47,758 bases of DNA. It comes from SAR324 cluster bacterium. Lineage in GTDB: Bacteria > SAR324 > NAC60-12. Every line of letters begins with the position of its first letter. Position 1 is the first letter of the stretch. The DNA is taken from assembly GCA_028281495.1 (NCBI GenBank), contig JANQJU010000093.1, forward strand, positions 1 to 47,758. Direction: 5' to 3'. The translations under genes were made by a program, and so were the position numbers. The notes beneath the pieces were generated by a model. That model had not been told where the DNA came from and searched no databases. It saw only the letters and a list, made by a program, of their open reading frames with translations. Below, piece after piece: positions 33,731-42,645 of the stretch.

Positions 33731-34696
33731 ATGGGAGACTTAATTCCTCTTATTTTGGGATTTGTATTTTTCTTACTGATCGTCGTGACGTTAGCCAAAG
33801 GAATTCGGATCATTCCTCAGTCTGAGGTGATGTTGATTGAACGATTCGGCAACTACTTACGCACCTTGGAACCCGGCCTCAATTTTACCATACCCTATGT
33901 GGACTCGCCGCGAGAAATGGCGTGGCAAAAAGATGGCGAACCTGGAATGTTCAACCGAATCGACATGCGAGAAATCGTGTTAGATGTGCCGCAACAAAGC
34001 TGTATCACCAAAGACAATGTGGGTTTGCATATCGACGCGGTGTTGTATTGCCAAGTGGTCGACCCAGCGAAAGCCGCCTATGAGGTTGCCAATCTACCGA
34101 GAGCTGTTGGTCAGCTCGCCCAAACCACCTTGCGGTCTCTCGTAGGCGAAATGGACTTAGACGACACACTGGCCTCACGAGAAAAGATCAATGGCCGACT
34201 CAAACAGGTCCTTGATGATGCCACGGAAAAATGGGGAACCAAGGTAACCCGAGTGGAAATCTCTAGCATTCAACCTCCCGTTGAGGTGCAGGCGGCCATG
34301 GAAAAGCAAATGCAGGCTGAACGAGAACGTCGAGCTTCCGTGCTCGCAGCTGAAGGGGATAAGCAATCCCGCATTGCTCGGTCGGAGGGAGAACGTCAAG
34401 AAAAGATCAATCAAGCCGAAGGAGAAAAGGCGGCTCTGATTGCGCATGCTGAAGGAGATGCGACTGCGATTCAAAAACGAGTGGAAGCCGAACAGGTCGC
34501 AATTCAGAAAATTGCTCAGGCCTTTGATGGAGATACCCATATGGCCGCTCAGTTTATGATTGCTCAACGCTATATCGAAGCCTATCAACGATTCGCTCAA
34601 GGGGAAGGCGATAAGGTGTTTCTGCCTTTTGAAGCGTCCAATGCCATGGCTTCATTTGGCAGTTTGGCCGACCTTTTCAAGAAAAGCGAGGGATAA
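33731..34696 (+). CDS. SPFH-domain membrane protein (QmcA/stomatin-like)
   Basis: The protein has 321 residues: an N-terminal membrane helix (about 5-24), an SPFH/prohibitin domain (VMLIERFGNYLRTLEPGLNFTIP through VTRVEISSIQPP), and a C-terminal Ala/Glu-rich coiled coil used for oligomerisation. These proteins organise membrane microdomains and modulate FtsH-type proteases. The partner nfeD-like gene overlaps by one base (TAATG), the usual pairing of the two families. Confidence 0.92.
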   Translation: MGDLIPLILGFVFFLLIVVTLAKGIRIIPQSEVMLIERFGNYLRTLEPGLNFTIPYVDSPREMAWQKDGEPGMFNRIDMREIVLDVPQQSCITKDNVGLHIDAVLYCQVVDPAKAAYEVANLPRAVGQLAQTTLRSLVGEMDLDDTLASREKINGRLKQVLDDATEKWGTKVTRVEISSIQPPVEVQAAMEKQMQAERERRASVLAAEGDKQSRIARSEGERQEKINQAEGEKAALIAHAEGDATAIQKRVEAEQVAIQKIAQAFDGDTHMAAQFMIAQRYIEAYQRFAQGEGDKVFLPFEASNAMASFGSLADLFKKSEG

Positions 34697-35208
34697 TGGA
34701 TGAAATCAACCTCTTTTCAGAATATGGCTGGGCACTATATTTGATTATGGGATTTCTGCTCTCCATGGTGGAAATTTTCGTTCCTAGCTTTTTTTGCTTA
34801 CCGGTCGGATTGGCGGCGATAGCAACGGCACCGTTTGCTTTTTTCTTACCCCCGTGGGCGTCGTTGATGCTATGGGGAGGATTCAGCAGCTTGGCTTACC
34901 TGGGATTTCGAAAGTTCGCCAGAAAAGGCTTCCGTAGGCGCCTGCAAACAGGTGTCCAAGGTTTGGTCGGGCAATCCGGGCACGTGATCGAAGCGATTGA
35001 CCCGGCAACCCAAGCCGGACGGGTGAAAGTAATGGGAGACGATTGGGGAGTGTTTGGAATGGAAGAGGCAATTCCTGAAGGCGCTTCCGTGCGCATCCTG
35101 GAATTTCAAGGAAATCGCATTCGGGTGGAGGCAATGATCGACGTGGATGCGGAACTGCATCAGCAGTTCGAACGCAAATTGAAAGATGCGATTATCAAGT
35201 CCAATTGA
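34696..35208 (+). CDS. NfeD-like membrane protein
   Basis: This 170-residue short-form NfeD has hydrophobic helices at about 14-35 and 40-75, then a C-terminal OB-fold domain (GQSGHVIEAIDPATQAGRVKV, then RVEAMIDVD). NfeD proteins work with SPFH partners such as the one encoded just upstream (one-base overlap). The last residues (LKDAIIKSN) and stop codon lie in a 26-bp tandem repeat, so the C-terminal end may vary among strains. Confidence 0.9.
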   Translation: MDEINLFSEYGWALYLIMGFLLSMVEIFVPSFFCLPVGLAAIATAPFAFFLPPWASLMLWGGFSSLAYLGFRKFARKGFRRRLQTGVQGLVGQSGHVIEAIDPATQAGRVKVMGDDWGVFGMEEAIPEGASVRILEFQGNRIRVEAMIDVDAELHQQFERKLKDAIIKSN

Positions 35209-35252
35209 AAGATGCGATTATCAAGTCCAATTGAAAGATGCGATTATCAAGT
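35178..35252. repeat. 26-bp tandem repeat at the nfeD/chemoreceptor convergence
   Basis: Units starting ATTGAAAGATGCGATTATCA begin at 35178, 35204 and 35230, exactly 26 bases apart; the third is slightly shortened. The nfeD stop (35206-35208) and the chemoreceptor stop (35247-35249, minus strand) both lie inside the array. Confidence 0.92.
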
Positions 35253-37565
35253 ATTGAACTGTGAAATCTGGTGTTCTAATTGGTCAGCCATTTGACTGAG
35301 ATGCTCCGAAGTTTTAGAAATTTCTCCTAGTGCGCCCGACAATCGACCGGTAGCCAGCGCATTTTCTTCACTTTCCTTTGCCAAATCCTGAGCGGCTTGA
35401 GCCACCAATTGAATCCCTTCACTTTGATCGGCAGCGCTCCCTGAAATCTCGTTGACTAGATTCGAAATCTCGTTGACCTTTGTTACAATTTGGTCCAGCA
35501 CGGTTCCGGTCTTTCCAATGATCTCTTTCCCTTCTTCCACTTGTTTGGTGCTGATCTCAATAATTCTCTGAATCTCAATCACCGACGTGCTACTGCGTTC
35601 GGCAAGCCGCCGCACCTCATCGGCGACAACCGCAAACCCTTTGCCCGATTCTCCCGCCTTGGCGGCTTCAATGGCCGCATTCAACGAGAGCAAATTGGTT
35701 TGGTTCGCGATTTCGGTGATGACGTTAATAATGCCCACAATTTCTTTGCTGCTATCATCAATTTTCGACATGGAAATATTGGTTTGTTCAATCGCTTCGG
35801 AACATTGTACGGCATTTTCTTGAGACTCATTGGCAATGTTTTGAATGACTTTCACGCGGTCTGAGGTTTCCTGAATGGAATTGGCGAGGTGTTGCACGTT
35901 TTTTGTGGTTTCCGTTACGGCCGCCGATTCATGATCCACATTGCCTGCAATTTCTTCTGTTGTTTGATTGATATCATCGACGGTTGAGGACAACTCCGTG
36001 GATGCTGAAGCCAAATGCAGTGAATTCTGATCGATATGTTTTACCGTGATTCGCAATTCTCCAATGAAATTGTTGAAACCAGCCGCCATGTCGCTGATTT
36101 CGTCATTGGATTCGATTTGGATCTGTTTGCTAAGATCTTTGGTGGTAGCAATTTCGTTCAAATCTCTCAGATTTCGCTGAATGCGTCCTGTGAACGATTG
36201 TGTGAAGATTAAGGTGACTACCATGGCAATCAACAACACCACGATGGCACTTCCTAAAATGCCAAAACGCACTTTGTTGATCTGTGCGCTGATTTCCTGC
36301 TGTTGAATTTCAGCCACAATCCCCCAGGTCACGTCCTGAATATTCAATGGGCGAAATGCACCCACGACGGTTTCTCCTAGATACCCTTCGTATTCTCCAG
36401 AACCGCTTTCCCCTGATGTCACCGCACGGGAGCCTTCGGTGTCAATACGTTGGTTGAGAATGGAAGTCCTTTTGTCTAGAATGGCTTGAACCTGCGTTTC
36501 GTCCAGGCCTTGTTCTTCTAAAGCCTCCAAGTAATTGGGAGCAATCGACCCGGATTCATCAAATAAAAATCGAGAATTGTTTCGAATGACAAGGTCTTGT
36601 CCAATCAAATAAGTTTCTCCGGTCTCGCCCAACCCAATTTCTTTCCATTGGCTATGACTGGTCATCACGTCATTGATTTCGTCAATGGGAAGCTGGAAAA
36701 TCATCACACCTATTTTCTCTCCCCAGTCGTAAACTGGGGAACCGATAAATCCGGCGGCGGTGTCATAGGCAGGAAAGTAGGGATCGAAGTCAATCAATCG
36801 TACAAAATTTTCATTGTCTTGAGCGTTCACGGTTTGAAACAATCGTCCCAGGTTCGTATTGGCAAAAGGTCCGTCGTTTAATGAGGTGGTGAACTCGATG
36901 CCCTTGGACACGGAATACACAATCCTACCCGTTTCGGAGTCCACCAAAAAAATGTCGCGAAACCCAAATTCCCGAGCGAATTGTCGGATCTTCGGGTGAT
37001 ACGTTTCGTGAAACTGCGTGTAGGCTGAAAAGTCTTCTTTACCTTTGACCAGTTGGTCTTTTTCTCCCAAAGGGAACTCGTTGTTGACAATGAAGGCATG
37101 TTGGTAAGCGACCGAATCGTCATCCAAAGATTGAAAAATCCGATTCAACCCTTGGGGAGCGTTTCCATGATTTTGATCTTTGAATGCTTCGCTGAACGGG
37201 CCTTCGTAAAAAGCTTGGACCGCCTGTTTCATCTGTTGCAGTTGGGAGGCTTTGATGTGGTTGTCGCGTTGAAACTCAGTAAACACATCCCGAAAATTCC
37301 GGGTGGCTTCGGTGATCATCTGGTTGTTGGAAAAGGTCACGGCCTGTTTGCGAAACGTCTCAAAGATGTTTTCCACATGCAGTTTTTTCGTTTGTCCAAT
37401 GCTGGTGAGGGCATTGAGCGAGGCTTCGCGCATGATGCGCTCTGAAAGCAAAGTGCTCGCCATCGTGATCAATATGATGGAAAGCCCGACCAAGCCGAAT
37501 GCCATGAAAAAGATCTTCCAAAATAAGGAGATACGACGATAAGTTGCTGCCCGAGTGTTTGCCAT
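35247..37565 (-). CDS. Methyl-accepting chemotaxis protein
   Basis: The protein has 772 residues: TM1 (about 14-34), a large periplasmic sensor of about 390 residues with Cache-like features, TM2 (about 430-452), HAMP, and a cytoplasmic signalling hairpin whose tip reads EIANQTNLLSLNAAIEAAKAG and VADEVRRLAERS. It would signal through CheW/CheA to the flagellar motor. No che genes are adjacent. The C-terminus (HQISQFNT) is encoded at the edge of a tandem repeat. It has no CheR-binding pentapeptide. Confidence 0.93.
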   Translation of the reverse strand: MANTRAATYRRISLFWKIFFMAFGLVGLSIILITMASTLLSERIMREASLNALTSIGQTKKLHVENIFETFRKQAVTFSNNQMITEATRNFRDVFTEFQRDNHIKASQLQQMKQAVQAFYEGPFSEAFKDQNHGNAPQGLNRIFQSLDDDSVAYQHAFIVNNEFPLGEKDQLVKGKEDFSAYTQFHETYHPKIRQFAREFGFRDIFLVDSETGRIVYSVSKGIEFTTSLNDGPFANTNLGRLFQTVNAQDNENFVRLIDFDPYFPAYDTAAGFIGSPVYDWGEKIGVMIFQLPIDEINDVMTSHSQWKEIGLGETGETYLIGQDLVIRNNSRFLFDESGSIAPNYLEALEEQGLDETQVQAILDKRTSILNQRIDTEGSRAVTSGESGSGEYEGYLGETVVGAFRPLNIQDVTWGIVAEIQQQEISAQINKVRFGILGSAIVVLLIAMVVTLIFTQSFTGRIQRNLRDLNEIATTKDLSKQIQIESNDEISDMAAGFNNFIGELRITVKHIDQNSLHLASASTELSSTVDDINQTTEEIAGNVDHESAAVTETTKNVQHLANSIQETSDRVKVIQNIANESQENAVQCSEAIEQTNISMSKIDDSSKEIVGIINVITEIANQTNLLSLNAAIEAAKAGESGKGFAVVADEVRRLAERSSTSVIEIQRIIEISTKQVEEGKEIIGKTGTVLDQIVTKVNEISNLVNEISGSAADQSEGIQLVAQAAQDLAKESEENALATGRLSGALGEISKTSEHLSQMADQLEHQISQFNT

Positions 37566-37730
37566 GTTCCTCCTTGGGATTGAACGATTGAACCCGTGTG
37601 AACTGCTTCTATGTTATTGCTTAGACGAGCCTAAGCACCCGAATTTTGCTAGGATAATATCGCATTCTAACGCTCTTTGGATGAGCGCTGCAAAACTATT
37701 CAAAGAGCAGCAAATCTTATGCCCACGACA

Positions 37731-38672
37731 TCATGGCCAATTCTTCCGAAACGCTTCCCTCAGAATCTCGCTCAATTCCGAATGAACGATACCATACGTA
37801 TCGATCAATTCTTGAATCAAGGTTTCTCGTGCGGTGGCTTCCCATCGATGCACTAGCTCTTGGTGCCGCACGTCTTCAGCGGGAATGGCTTGCCCCAACA
37901 ACAAGCTGTCCAACCACCCGACCCCCAAATTGCCTTCAAGATCGTGAGCCGCTTCCACATACAACCACAATTGGGGCAAATTCCCCGGAATGGATTTAAT
38001 GAAAGTGATGGCGGTTCCCGCGGGCAAGCTCACCACGCCTTTCATTTCGGCAATAGGATCTTTCGAGTAGTCTTCCGCTAGCAACATGGAATTGCGACGG
38101 GCCAATAAGAAAATTTGCCCAGGCTGACGAAACTGCGAGGGATCACTGGGGTATTTTTTTTGGGCACTCCGCCGGGCTTCTTGCCTAATTCTTTGCCATT
38201 CGATCCAGACTTCTCGACGTTTTTTTTCCGAGAGTCCAAAACGGTCTTCCTGGGGTGCCATCAACTCTTGAAGCTGGTTTTCATTCAAGTCGATCTGTAG
38301 GGCTTCGGTTCCCGTTCGCTGCAACCGGGCCAACCACAGTTCGCCGGAGTGGGCATGGGCTTTGCTCACATACGCCCACACCACCACGCGGTCCGGGCGC
38401 TCGGTCCCTTGGAATTCCGAACGCTCATTCAACGCTCGATAAACCCTTTGTAGGGTGCCCCGGAGGGTAGGCCCCGAGAATTTTCCCGACACAATCACCC
38501 GTGTAGAAAATTGCTCCTGGCCCTCCACCACTTGGCGGAACTCATCTAAAACATAAAAACGCAGAGGGGGTGAGGAGGATTCGCCAACCGACTGAGCCAT
38601 CCCCACCCCGGGAATAGCCACAAGCCATAAAAACAGTTGGCATAAACAAGAGCATCTCAAACAAGTTTCCAA
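37731..38672 (-). CDS. Exported protein of unknown function
   Basis: The product has 313 residues from a TTG at 38672 that has AGGAG five bases upstream; a longer TTG start at 38729 is possible. A Cys-rich signal peptide (CLCQLFLWLVAIPGVGMAQS) precedes a mature part with a beta-rich N-terminal domain, a Lys/Arg-rich helical middle (SEKKRREVWIEWQRIRQEARRS) and a domain ending VGWLDSLLLGQ, followed by a helical tail. I do not recognise a family. It follows the chemoreceptor gene on the same strand, but with a gap of about 165 bases. Confidence 0.65.
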   Translation of the reverse strand: METCLRCSCLCQLFLWLVAIPGVGMAQSVGESSSPPLRFYVLDEFRQVVEGQEQFSTRVIVSGKFSGPTLRGTLQRVYRALNERSEFQGTERPDRVVVWAYVSKAHAHSGELWLARLQRTGTEALQIDLNENQLQELMAPQEDRFGLSEKKRREVWIEWQRIRQEARRSAQKKYPSDPSQFRQPGQIFLLARRNSMLLAEDYSKDPIAEMKGVVSLPAGTAITFIKSIPGNLPQLWLYVEAAHDLEGNLGVGWLDSLLLGQAIPAEDVRHQELVHRWEATARETLIQELIDTYGIVHSELSEILREAFRKNWP

Positions 38673-39309
38673 ACGCTCTCCTGTAAGAGGAAGGATACGA
38701 ACTTTTGTCGTACAGTCCGAGTATTTCAATGATGAAATGAAATCAGTGTTCCTCGGAGCAGGATTTTATTTTTTTAGATAGGTTTCGATTTCTTCCACAG
38801 AGGCTCCCTCAAACCGAAGACAATACCGTTAAAAATTCTATCTCTTTTCCATCTGATGCGAAACGTCCAAAGTCCAGAATATGTAGCTTCTAAGAGTTTG
38901 GTCAATAGGTTTTGACAGTCTTGAAACCAAGGGTATACTTATCTATAAGCATATGAATAATTTAGCTTTTCTCAATAAATTAAATATGAAAATTGTGACA
39001 ACCATTAGTGCCTATCAACAAGACTGCAAAAGATAATAAATTGGCCTCGTCATACGTGAGTGTGGATTATTATTGAAGGTAAAAATCAAGATGAGGGAAC
39101 ACACAAAAAAACTATTGACAGCCAAACAAAAAATCCATCAAAAAAATAGGTTCGTTATCTACAGGGAAGATATTTTGGAAATCTGAAATATTACGTATAA
39201 TGTGAGAATGAGCCATATGCTATTATTGTAATTAATGATTATGACTACAAAAATGCAAAATTGAACTCATGATACGATTCTCAAACAGTTTAAAGAAGCA
39301 GAGGGGAAA
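38673..39309. other. A/T-rich intergenic region
   Basis: No gene is visible. The stretch is A/T-rich with several stop-dense frames. A TTGACA at about 39115-39120 could belong to a promoter for the downstream antitoxin gene, but I could not find a convincing -10 with standard spacing. Confidence 0.4.
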
Positions 39310-39570
39310 GTGTTGATTACTATTGAAGTACCTGAAAATATTAAAAAAATGCCAGCAGAACAAATAAAGAAGATTGTTCTGACTGCTGTAGATTCATCCA
39401 GTTCAATTTCTACAAAGACTGCTTCTCAAGACGAAAGCCGTAGAAAACGAAGAGCACAAAAAAGGCAACAGATGGCAAAGGGGGCAGATGTTATGCTCCA
39501 GGATTATGAAACAGATGTCGAACTAACAGCATTCACTGCTCTTGATGGTGAAGAATTGATTACCGATTAA
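39310..39570 (+). CDS. Antitoxin-like protein of a broken toxin pair
   Basis: This 86-residue protein starts at GTG (39310) or the adjacent TTG. The N-terminal LITIEVPENIKKMPAEQIKK is followed by a basic segment (ESRRKRRAQKRQQM) and an acidic C-terminal tail (ELTAFTALDGEELITD), a build typical of type II antitoxins. Directly after it, in the same frame, lies a MazF/PemK-like C-terminal fragment, which supports the antitoxin call. Confidence 0.6.
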   Translation: MLITIEVPENIKKMPAEQIKKIVLTAVDSSSSISTKTASQDESRRKRRAQKRQQMAKGADVMLQDYETDVELTAFTALDGEELITD

Positions 39571-39597
39571 GAAGGGAAATATGCTGAAGTCCCTTGG

Positions 39598-39777
39598 ATG
39601 GTTCATATTTCACCATCCTCAGAAAATTCTTTGAGTAAGGAATCTGCTGTGGATACGTTTCAAATCCGATCTGTCGCAAAAGAACGTTTTATCAAAAAAA
39701 TGGGTATTGTTTCGGATTTCATCTTGGAAGACATTGTAGATTCACTTGCTGTAGTTCTTGGAATTGGAAAAGAATAG
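39598..39777 (+). pseudogene. 5'-deleted MazF/PemK-like toxin remnant
   Basis: A 59-codon frame (ATG 39598, stop 39775-39777) reads VHISPSSENSLSKESAVDTF, then IRSVAKERFIKKMG and LAVVLGIGKE. This matches the C-terminal third of MazF/PemK ribonucleases (LPKDSVxxxxQIxTVDK, then KxGKLS and LxxVLGL). The N-terminal part with the RNA-binding core is missing. A further 30-codon fragment, about 39776-39874 in another frame (ALKIARRFDISVLSRV), follows and is unassigned. Nothing else is seen up to 39930. Confidence 0.6.
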
Positions 39778-39930
39778 CTTTTCTAAGGAAGCTCTGAAAA
39801 TTGCAAGAAGGTTCGATATCTCTGTCCTGAGTAGGGTGCAACCTGCTCGTTACGAAGAAATAACCAAAAAATGAGAAGGTTACACCATACGAAACAGGAA
39901 TTGAATTGCTTCTGTGATTTGTAGGTTCAC

Positions 39931-40158
39931 TTATGTTTTGAGATTTGGAGTTTCTGCTTCTCGCTCAGCGATCATCCGTTTGATGGTATTCAACAGCGGT
40001 TGAGACGTGGAGTCCCCGTTGAAAAAGTTGGTCACTGCTGAGGGAAAACAGTCATGTTCTTTAGCAATGTCTGTTGGAAAAATACTCAAACCTTCAGCCT
40101 TTCGCTTGAGTTTACGCAATTCGGATTTGGAGAGGCGATTGCTTTTTCGGGGTTTCAT
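39931..40158 (-). CDS. Small HTH DNA-binding protein
   Basis: The product has 75 residues. A Lys/Arg-rich N-terminus (MKPRKSNRLSKSELRKLKRK) precedes a helix-turn-helix-like segment (DIAKEHDCFPSAVTNFFNGD) resembling XRE-type or phage repressors. Its ATG overlaps the stop of the AP2-domain gene by four bases, so the two are translationally coupled. It may be a partner or autoregulator of the AP2 protein. Confidence 0.65.
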   Translation of the reverse strand: MKPRKSNRLSKSELRKLKRKAEGLSIFPTDIAKEHDCFPSAVTNFFNGDSTSQPLLNTIKRMIAEREAETPNLKT

Positions 40159-40739
40159 GGGCGGCCGTCTCCTTGAAATGGATTTGAAACTGAAGTTGTG
40201 GATTTTTTGTTGTGGTACAGAGGGACTTCTTTGGGAATCTCGACCCAGGTTTTTCCGTGGATTTCGAGTTCTACTTGACGACGCAGTTCACACGCCCTAC
40301 GGAACGCTTCCTGTTCTCCGTACTTGGCAATGGAAAACATTCGGCATTTGTGGCCGCCATAGTGTGGACTCCAGGAGACGGAAAAGAATTCATTATAGCT
40401 GCCACTTTGATTGCGTTTCCGAGTACGGCAAACTCCAATGACACCCGTTTTATTGCGTCGGTCGCGGCGAACCACACGGCGAGTGGGAAAGGTTTTGCCC
40501 ACCTCCTCATATAAGGCGTTACGGAAGGCAATTGCTTGATGATACGCGCGTTCCACGCCTCCAAATTTCCGATCACTGAATAATTTGGAATAGGTCACGG
40601 ATTCGTTGTAGACCCGTACAAACCAGCCGTGGGTGTCTTTGGAATCGATGCGGCTGAGACCACGTTGCTTTTGTAACGTGGTGCCGGGATAAGTGGGCGA
40701 GTGACTCAACCCTTTTGATGAAGTGAATTCCTTTTTCAT
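40155..40739 (-). CDS. Protein with two AP2-like DNA-binding domains
   Basis: The product has 194 residues from the ATG at 40739, which has a perfect AGGAGG seven bases upstream. Two AP2/ERF-type modules are visible: about 27-80 (GLSRIDSKDTHGWFVRVYN through AYHQAIAFRNAL) and about 95-155 (TGVIGVCRTRKR, then FFSVSWSPHYGGHKCRMFSI and EAFRRACELRRQVE), each a three-stranded sheet plus a helix. Bacterial AP2 domains usually accompany HNH homing endonucleases or integrases; no nuclease motif is present here. It forms a two-gene operon with a small HTH protein. Likely a DNA-binding regulator or a relic of a mobile element. Confidence 0.75.
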   Translation of the reverse strand: MKKEFTSSKGLSHSPTYPGTTLQKQRGLSRIDSKDTHGWFVRVYNESVTYSKLFSDRKFGGVERAYHQAIAFRNALYEEVGKTFPTRRVVRRDRRNKTGVIGVCRTRKRNQSGSYNEFFSVSWSPHYGGHKCRMFSIAKYGEQEAFRRACELRRQVELEIHGKTWVEIPKEVPLYHNKKSTTSVSNPFQGDGRP

Positions 40740-40977
40740 ACAAACCTCCTGAAAAAAATAACCAACACAAAATACCCACTGCAAAGGGTGGGAAACGAGA
40801 CTGAATTGAGTGAGCCTCTAGCAAAGGGGTTTGAGAAAAACAAACGTTAGAATGGGGGGCAAATTGTGAGTGCAGGCGACTATTAAAAATCTACAAGAGG
40901 TAGGACATGGTGAAATTTTTTCGTGAAAGGGATCAAAAATTTTAGTTGGCAGCTTTTAACCCGTTGAAAATAAATAC

Positions 40978-42645
40978 TTATTGGAACGAGAGGTAAAGTT
41001 CCTCTTTATTAGGAAAACCGGATTTCTTCAACACACTCTTGATTTGGCTGCGAGCCGTATTCACGCTCTTATTGTAATGTTGTGCGATATCCTTGGCATC
41101 CCACCCCCAAACCAATGCTTCAAAAACGATCCATTCTTCGGGAGCGAGGTGCCTCATAAATGGTGTGATTCGGCTGTAATTCTTTCCAGCTTTGCCGGTA
41201 ATGAATACGCTACCGTTAACAATTTCATAAAGGAGCGGAACAATATTTTGTGGGAAGGTCCGCTTGTCTAGGTAGGAGGCGTTTTGCAATTCAGTAAATC
41301 GCACCACATGGCAAGGCTCTGCGTTTTCCGAGATAAATACAATTGCCATCTTAGGAAACTGGCTGCACCAAGACTGGGCGACTTCCCACGCGTTTTCAAC
41401 AGGATCGGCATCCAATAAGAAGATATCGGGTTCCTGCTGAGCTTCCTGCGTTTTTGCTGTGGCAACCATGGGTGGCCCAATCACAAAATCCCAATCCTCC
41501 CAATCCTGAAACAGAGGAAGAACCCGCTTAATCAGTTCTGAATTTTCCGACCCCAAAAACACGCGAATCGGTCGTTCCAAATTCCAGTCCGTTGATTCGG
41601 AAAAACGAAGTTCACGGACCAAGTGAGGAAATTCATGAAGTGAATCATCAAGCGATTGCGAGACATGATTCATCTTTGCAGCATCCAGAATCAGCCCCGA
41701 TGTTTTTAGCGGTTCGGCGACGGAATGCGGCAGAACTGACGTGGTCGTGAGTTCCGCAGTTCTTGATTCTGAGGAAAGATTGGGTGGGGTTCGGGAATGA
41801 ACCGCTTGATGTAGCGATTGCGAGCGACTGTGAAGGTGATTCAACATGCCATTCAACTGAGAATTGTGCGCTTGAATATTCTGGATTTGCTGATTGTGTT
41901 GCTCAGACCAAGCCGTCACAAACCGATTGACATCTCGAATCAACATTCCAATTTCATCTTTGCCACTGGCTTGAAGTGACGGGGAAGCTCCTTCGGACAA
42001 TTGAAATGTATTGAGACCTTCCGTGATCTCTTCAATAGGATCGGTTATGAGTTTACGTACCCCTAAAAACGAAATTATAACTAGAACGATAAGGCTAATC
42101 ACACTAATTCCTGCCGCTATAAAAATTACTTGCTGAACTTTACTATTCACTAGTTCAGTTGAATAGCTCAGCATAATAAAGCCAACTATTTGATTGCGGT
42201 GCAAAACAGGAATATAAATCTGATACTCTTCTCCTACCTGAATAGTTTCTGTTTTGTTTATCGTTTTCAAAAGCTTAAATGTTGCTTCGTCAACCTTCAT
42301 AAAAATTTTGTAAGGGTCTGAATGAGACAATATTGTACCTGTCTTGTTTTCAACTACAGATGCACTACGAAAGAGCCGACGATATTCAGGATAGGTTGAC
42401 CAATTAATAACATCTGTATATTCCACCCCAACATCTTTAAAGGATTCTCCATGTTCCATTGCAGAAACAAATTTGTCTTTCAAATAGGTTACAGCCAGTT
42501 CAGCACTAGCCTCTAGGTGATCTAAGCTAGTCCTTTTAACCAAAGTTGCAGAAGCTATTACAAAAATTCCAAATAGTACTAAAGTGTATGCTGTGCCTGC
42601 TATCAATACCTTCTTAGAAATGCCTGAAGAGAACCAAGCCTTCAT
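40978..42645 (-). CDS. Membrane-anchored LuxR-type regulator with HAMP and receiver-like domains
   Basis: The protein has 555 residues from the ATG at 42645, overlapping the binding-protein stop by four bases. Order: TM1 (about 13-35), a periplasmic Cache-like domain of about 135 residues, TM2 (about 173-195), HAMP (about 196-245), a coiled coil and Ser-rich linker, a receiver-like domain (about 360-475) and a C-terminal LuxR/GerE HTH (about 500-550, LAPEEWIVFEALVWGWDAKD). The receiver keeps Asp412 (FLLDAD) and Lys461 but not the N-terminal acidic pair, so it is probably not phosphorylated. There is no kinase domain. This looks like a one-component transmembrane transcription factor. The DNA encoding the membrane half is more A/T-rich than that encoding the output half. 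Confidence 0.82.
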   Translation of the reverse strand: MKAWFSSGISKKVLIAGTAYTLVLFGIFVIASATLVKRTSLDHLEASAELAVTYLKDKFVSAMEHGESFKDVGVEYTDVINWSTYPEYRRLFRSASVVENKTGTILSHSDPYKIFMKVDEATFKLLKTINKTETIQVGEEYQIYIPVLHRNQIVGFIMLSYSTELVNSKVQQVIFIAAGISVISLIVLVIISFLGVRKLITDPIEEITEGLNTFQLSEGASPSLQASGKDEIGMLIRDVNRFVTAWSEQHNQQIQNIQAHNSQLNGMLNHLHSRSQSLHQAVHSRTPPNLSSESRTAELTTTSVLPHSVAEPLKTSGLILDAAKMNHVSQSLDDSLHEFPHLVRELRFSESTDWNLERPIRVFLGSENSELIKRVLPLFQDWEDWDFVIGPPMVATAKTQEAQQEPDIFLLDADPVENAWEVAQSWCSQFPKMAIVFISENAEPCHVVRFTELQNASYLDKRTFPQNIVPLLYEIVNGSVFITGKAGKNYSRITPFMRHLAPEEWIVFEALVWGWDAKDIAQHYNKSVNTARSQIKSVLKKSGFPNKEELYLSFQ

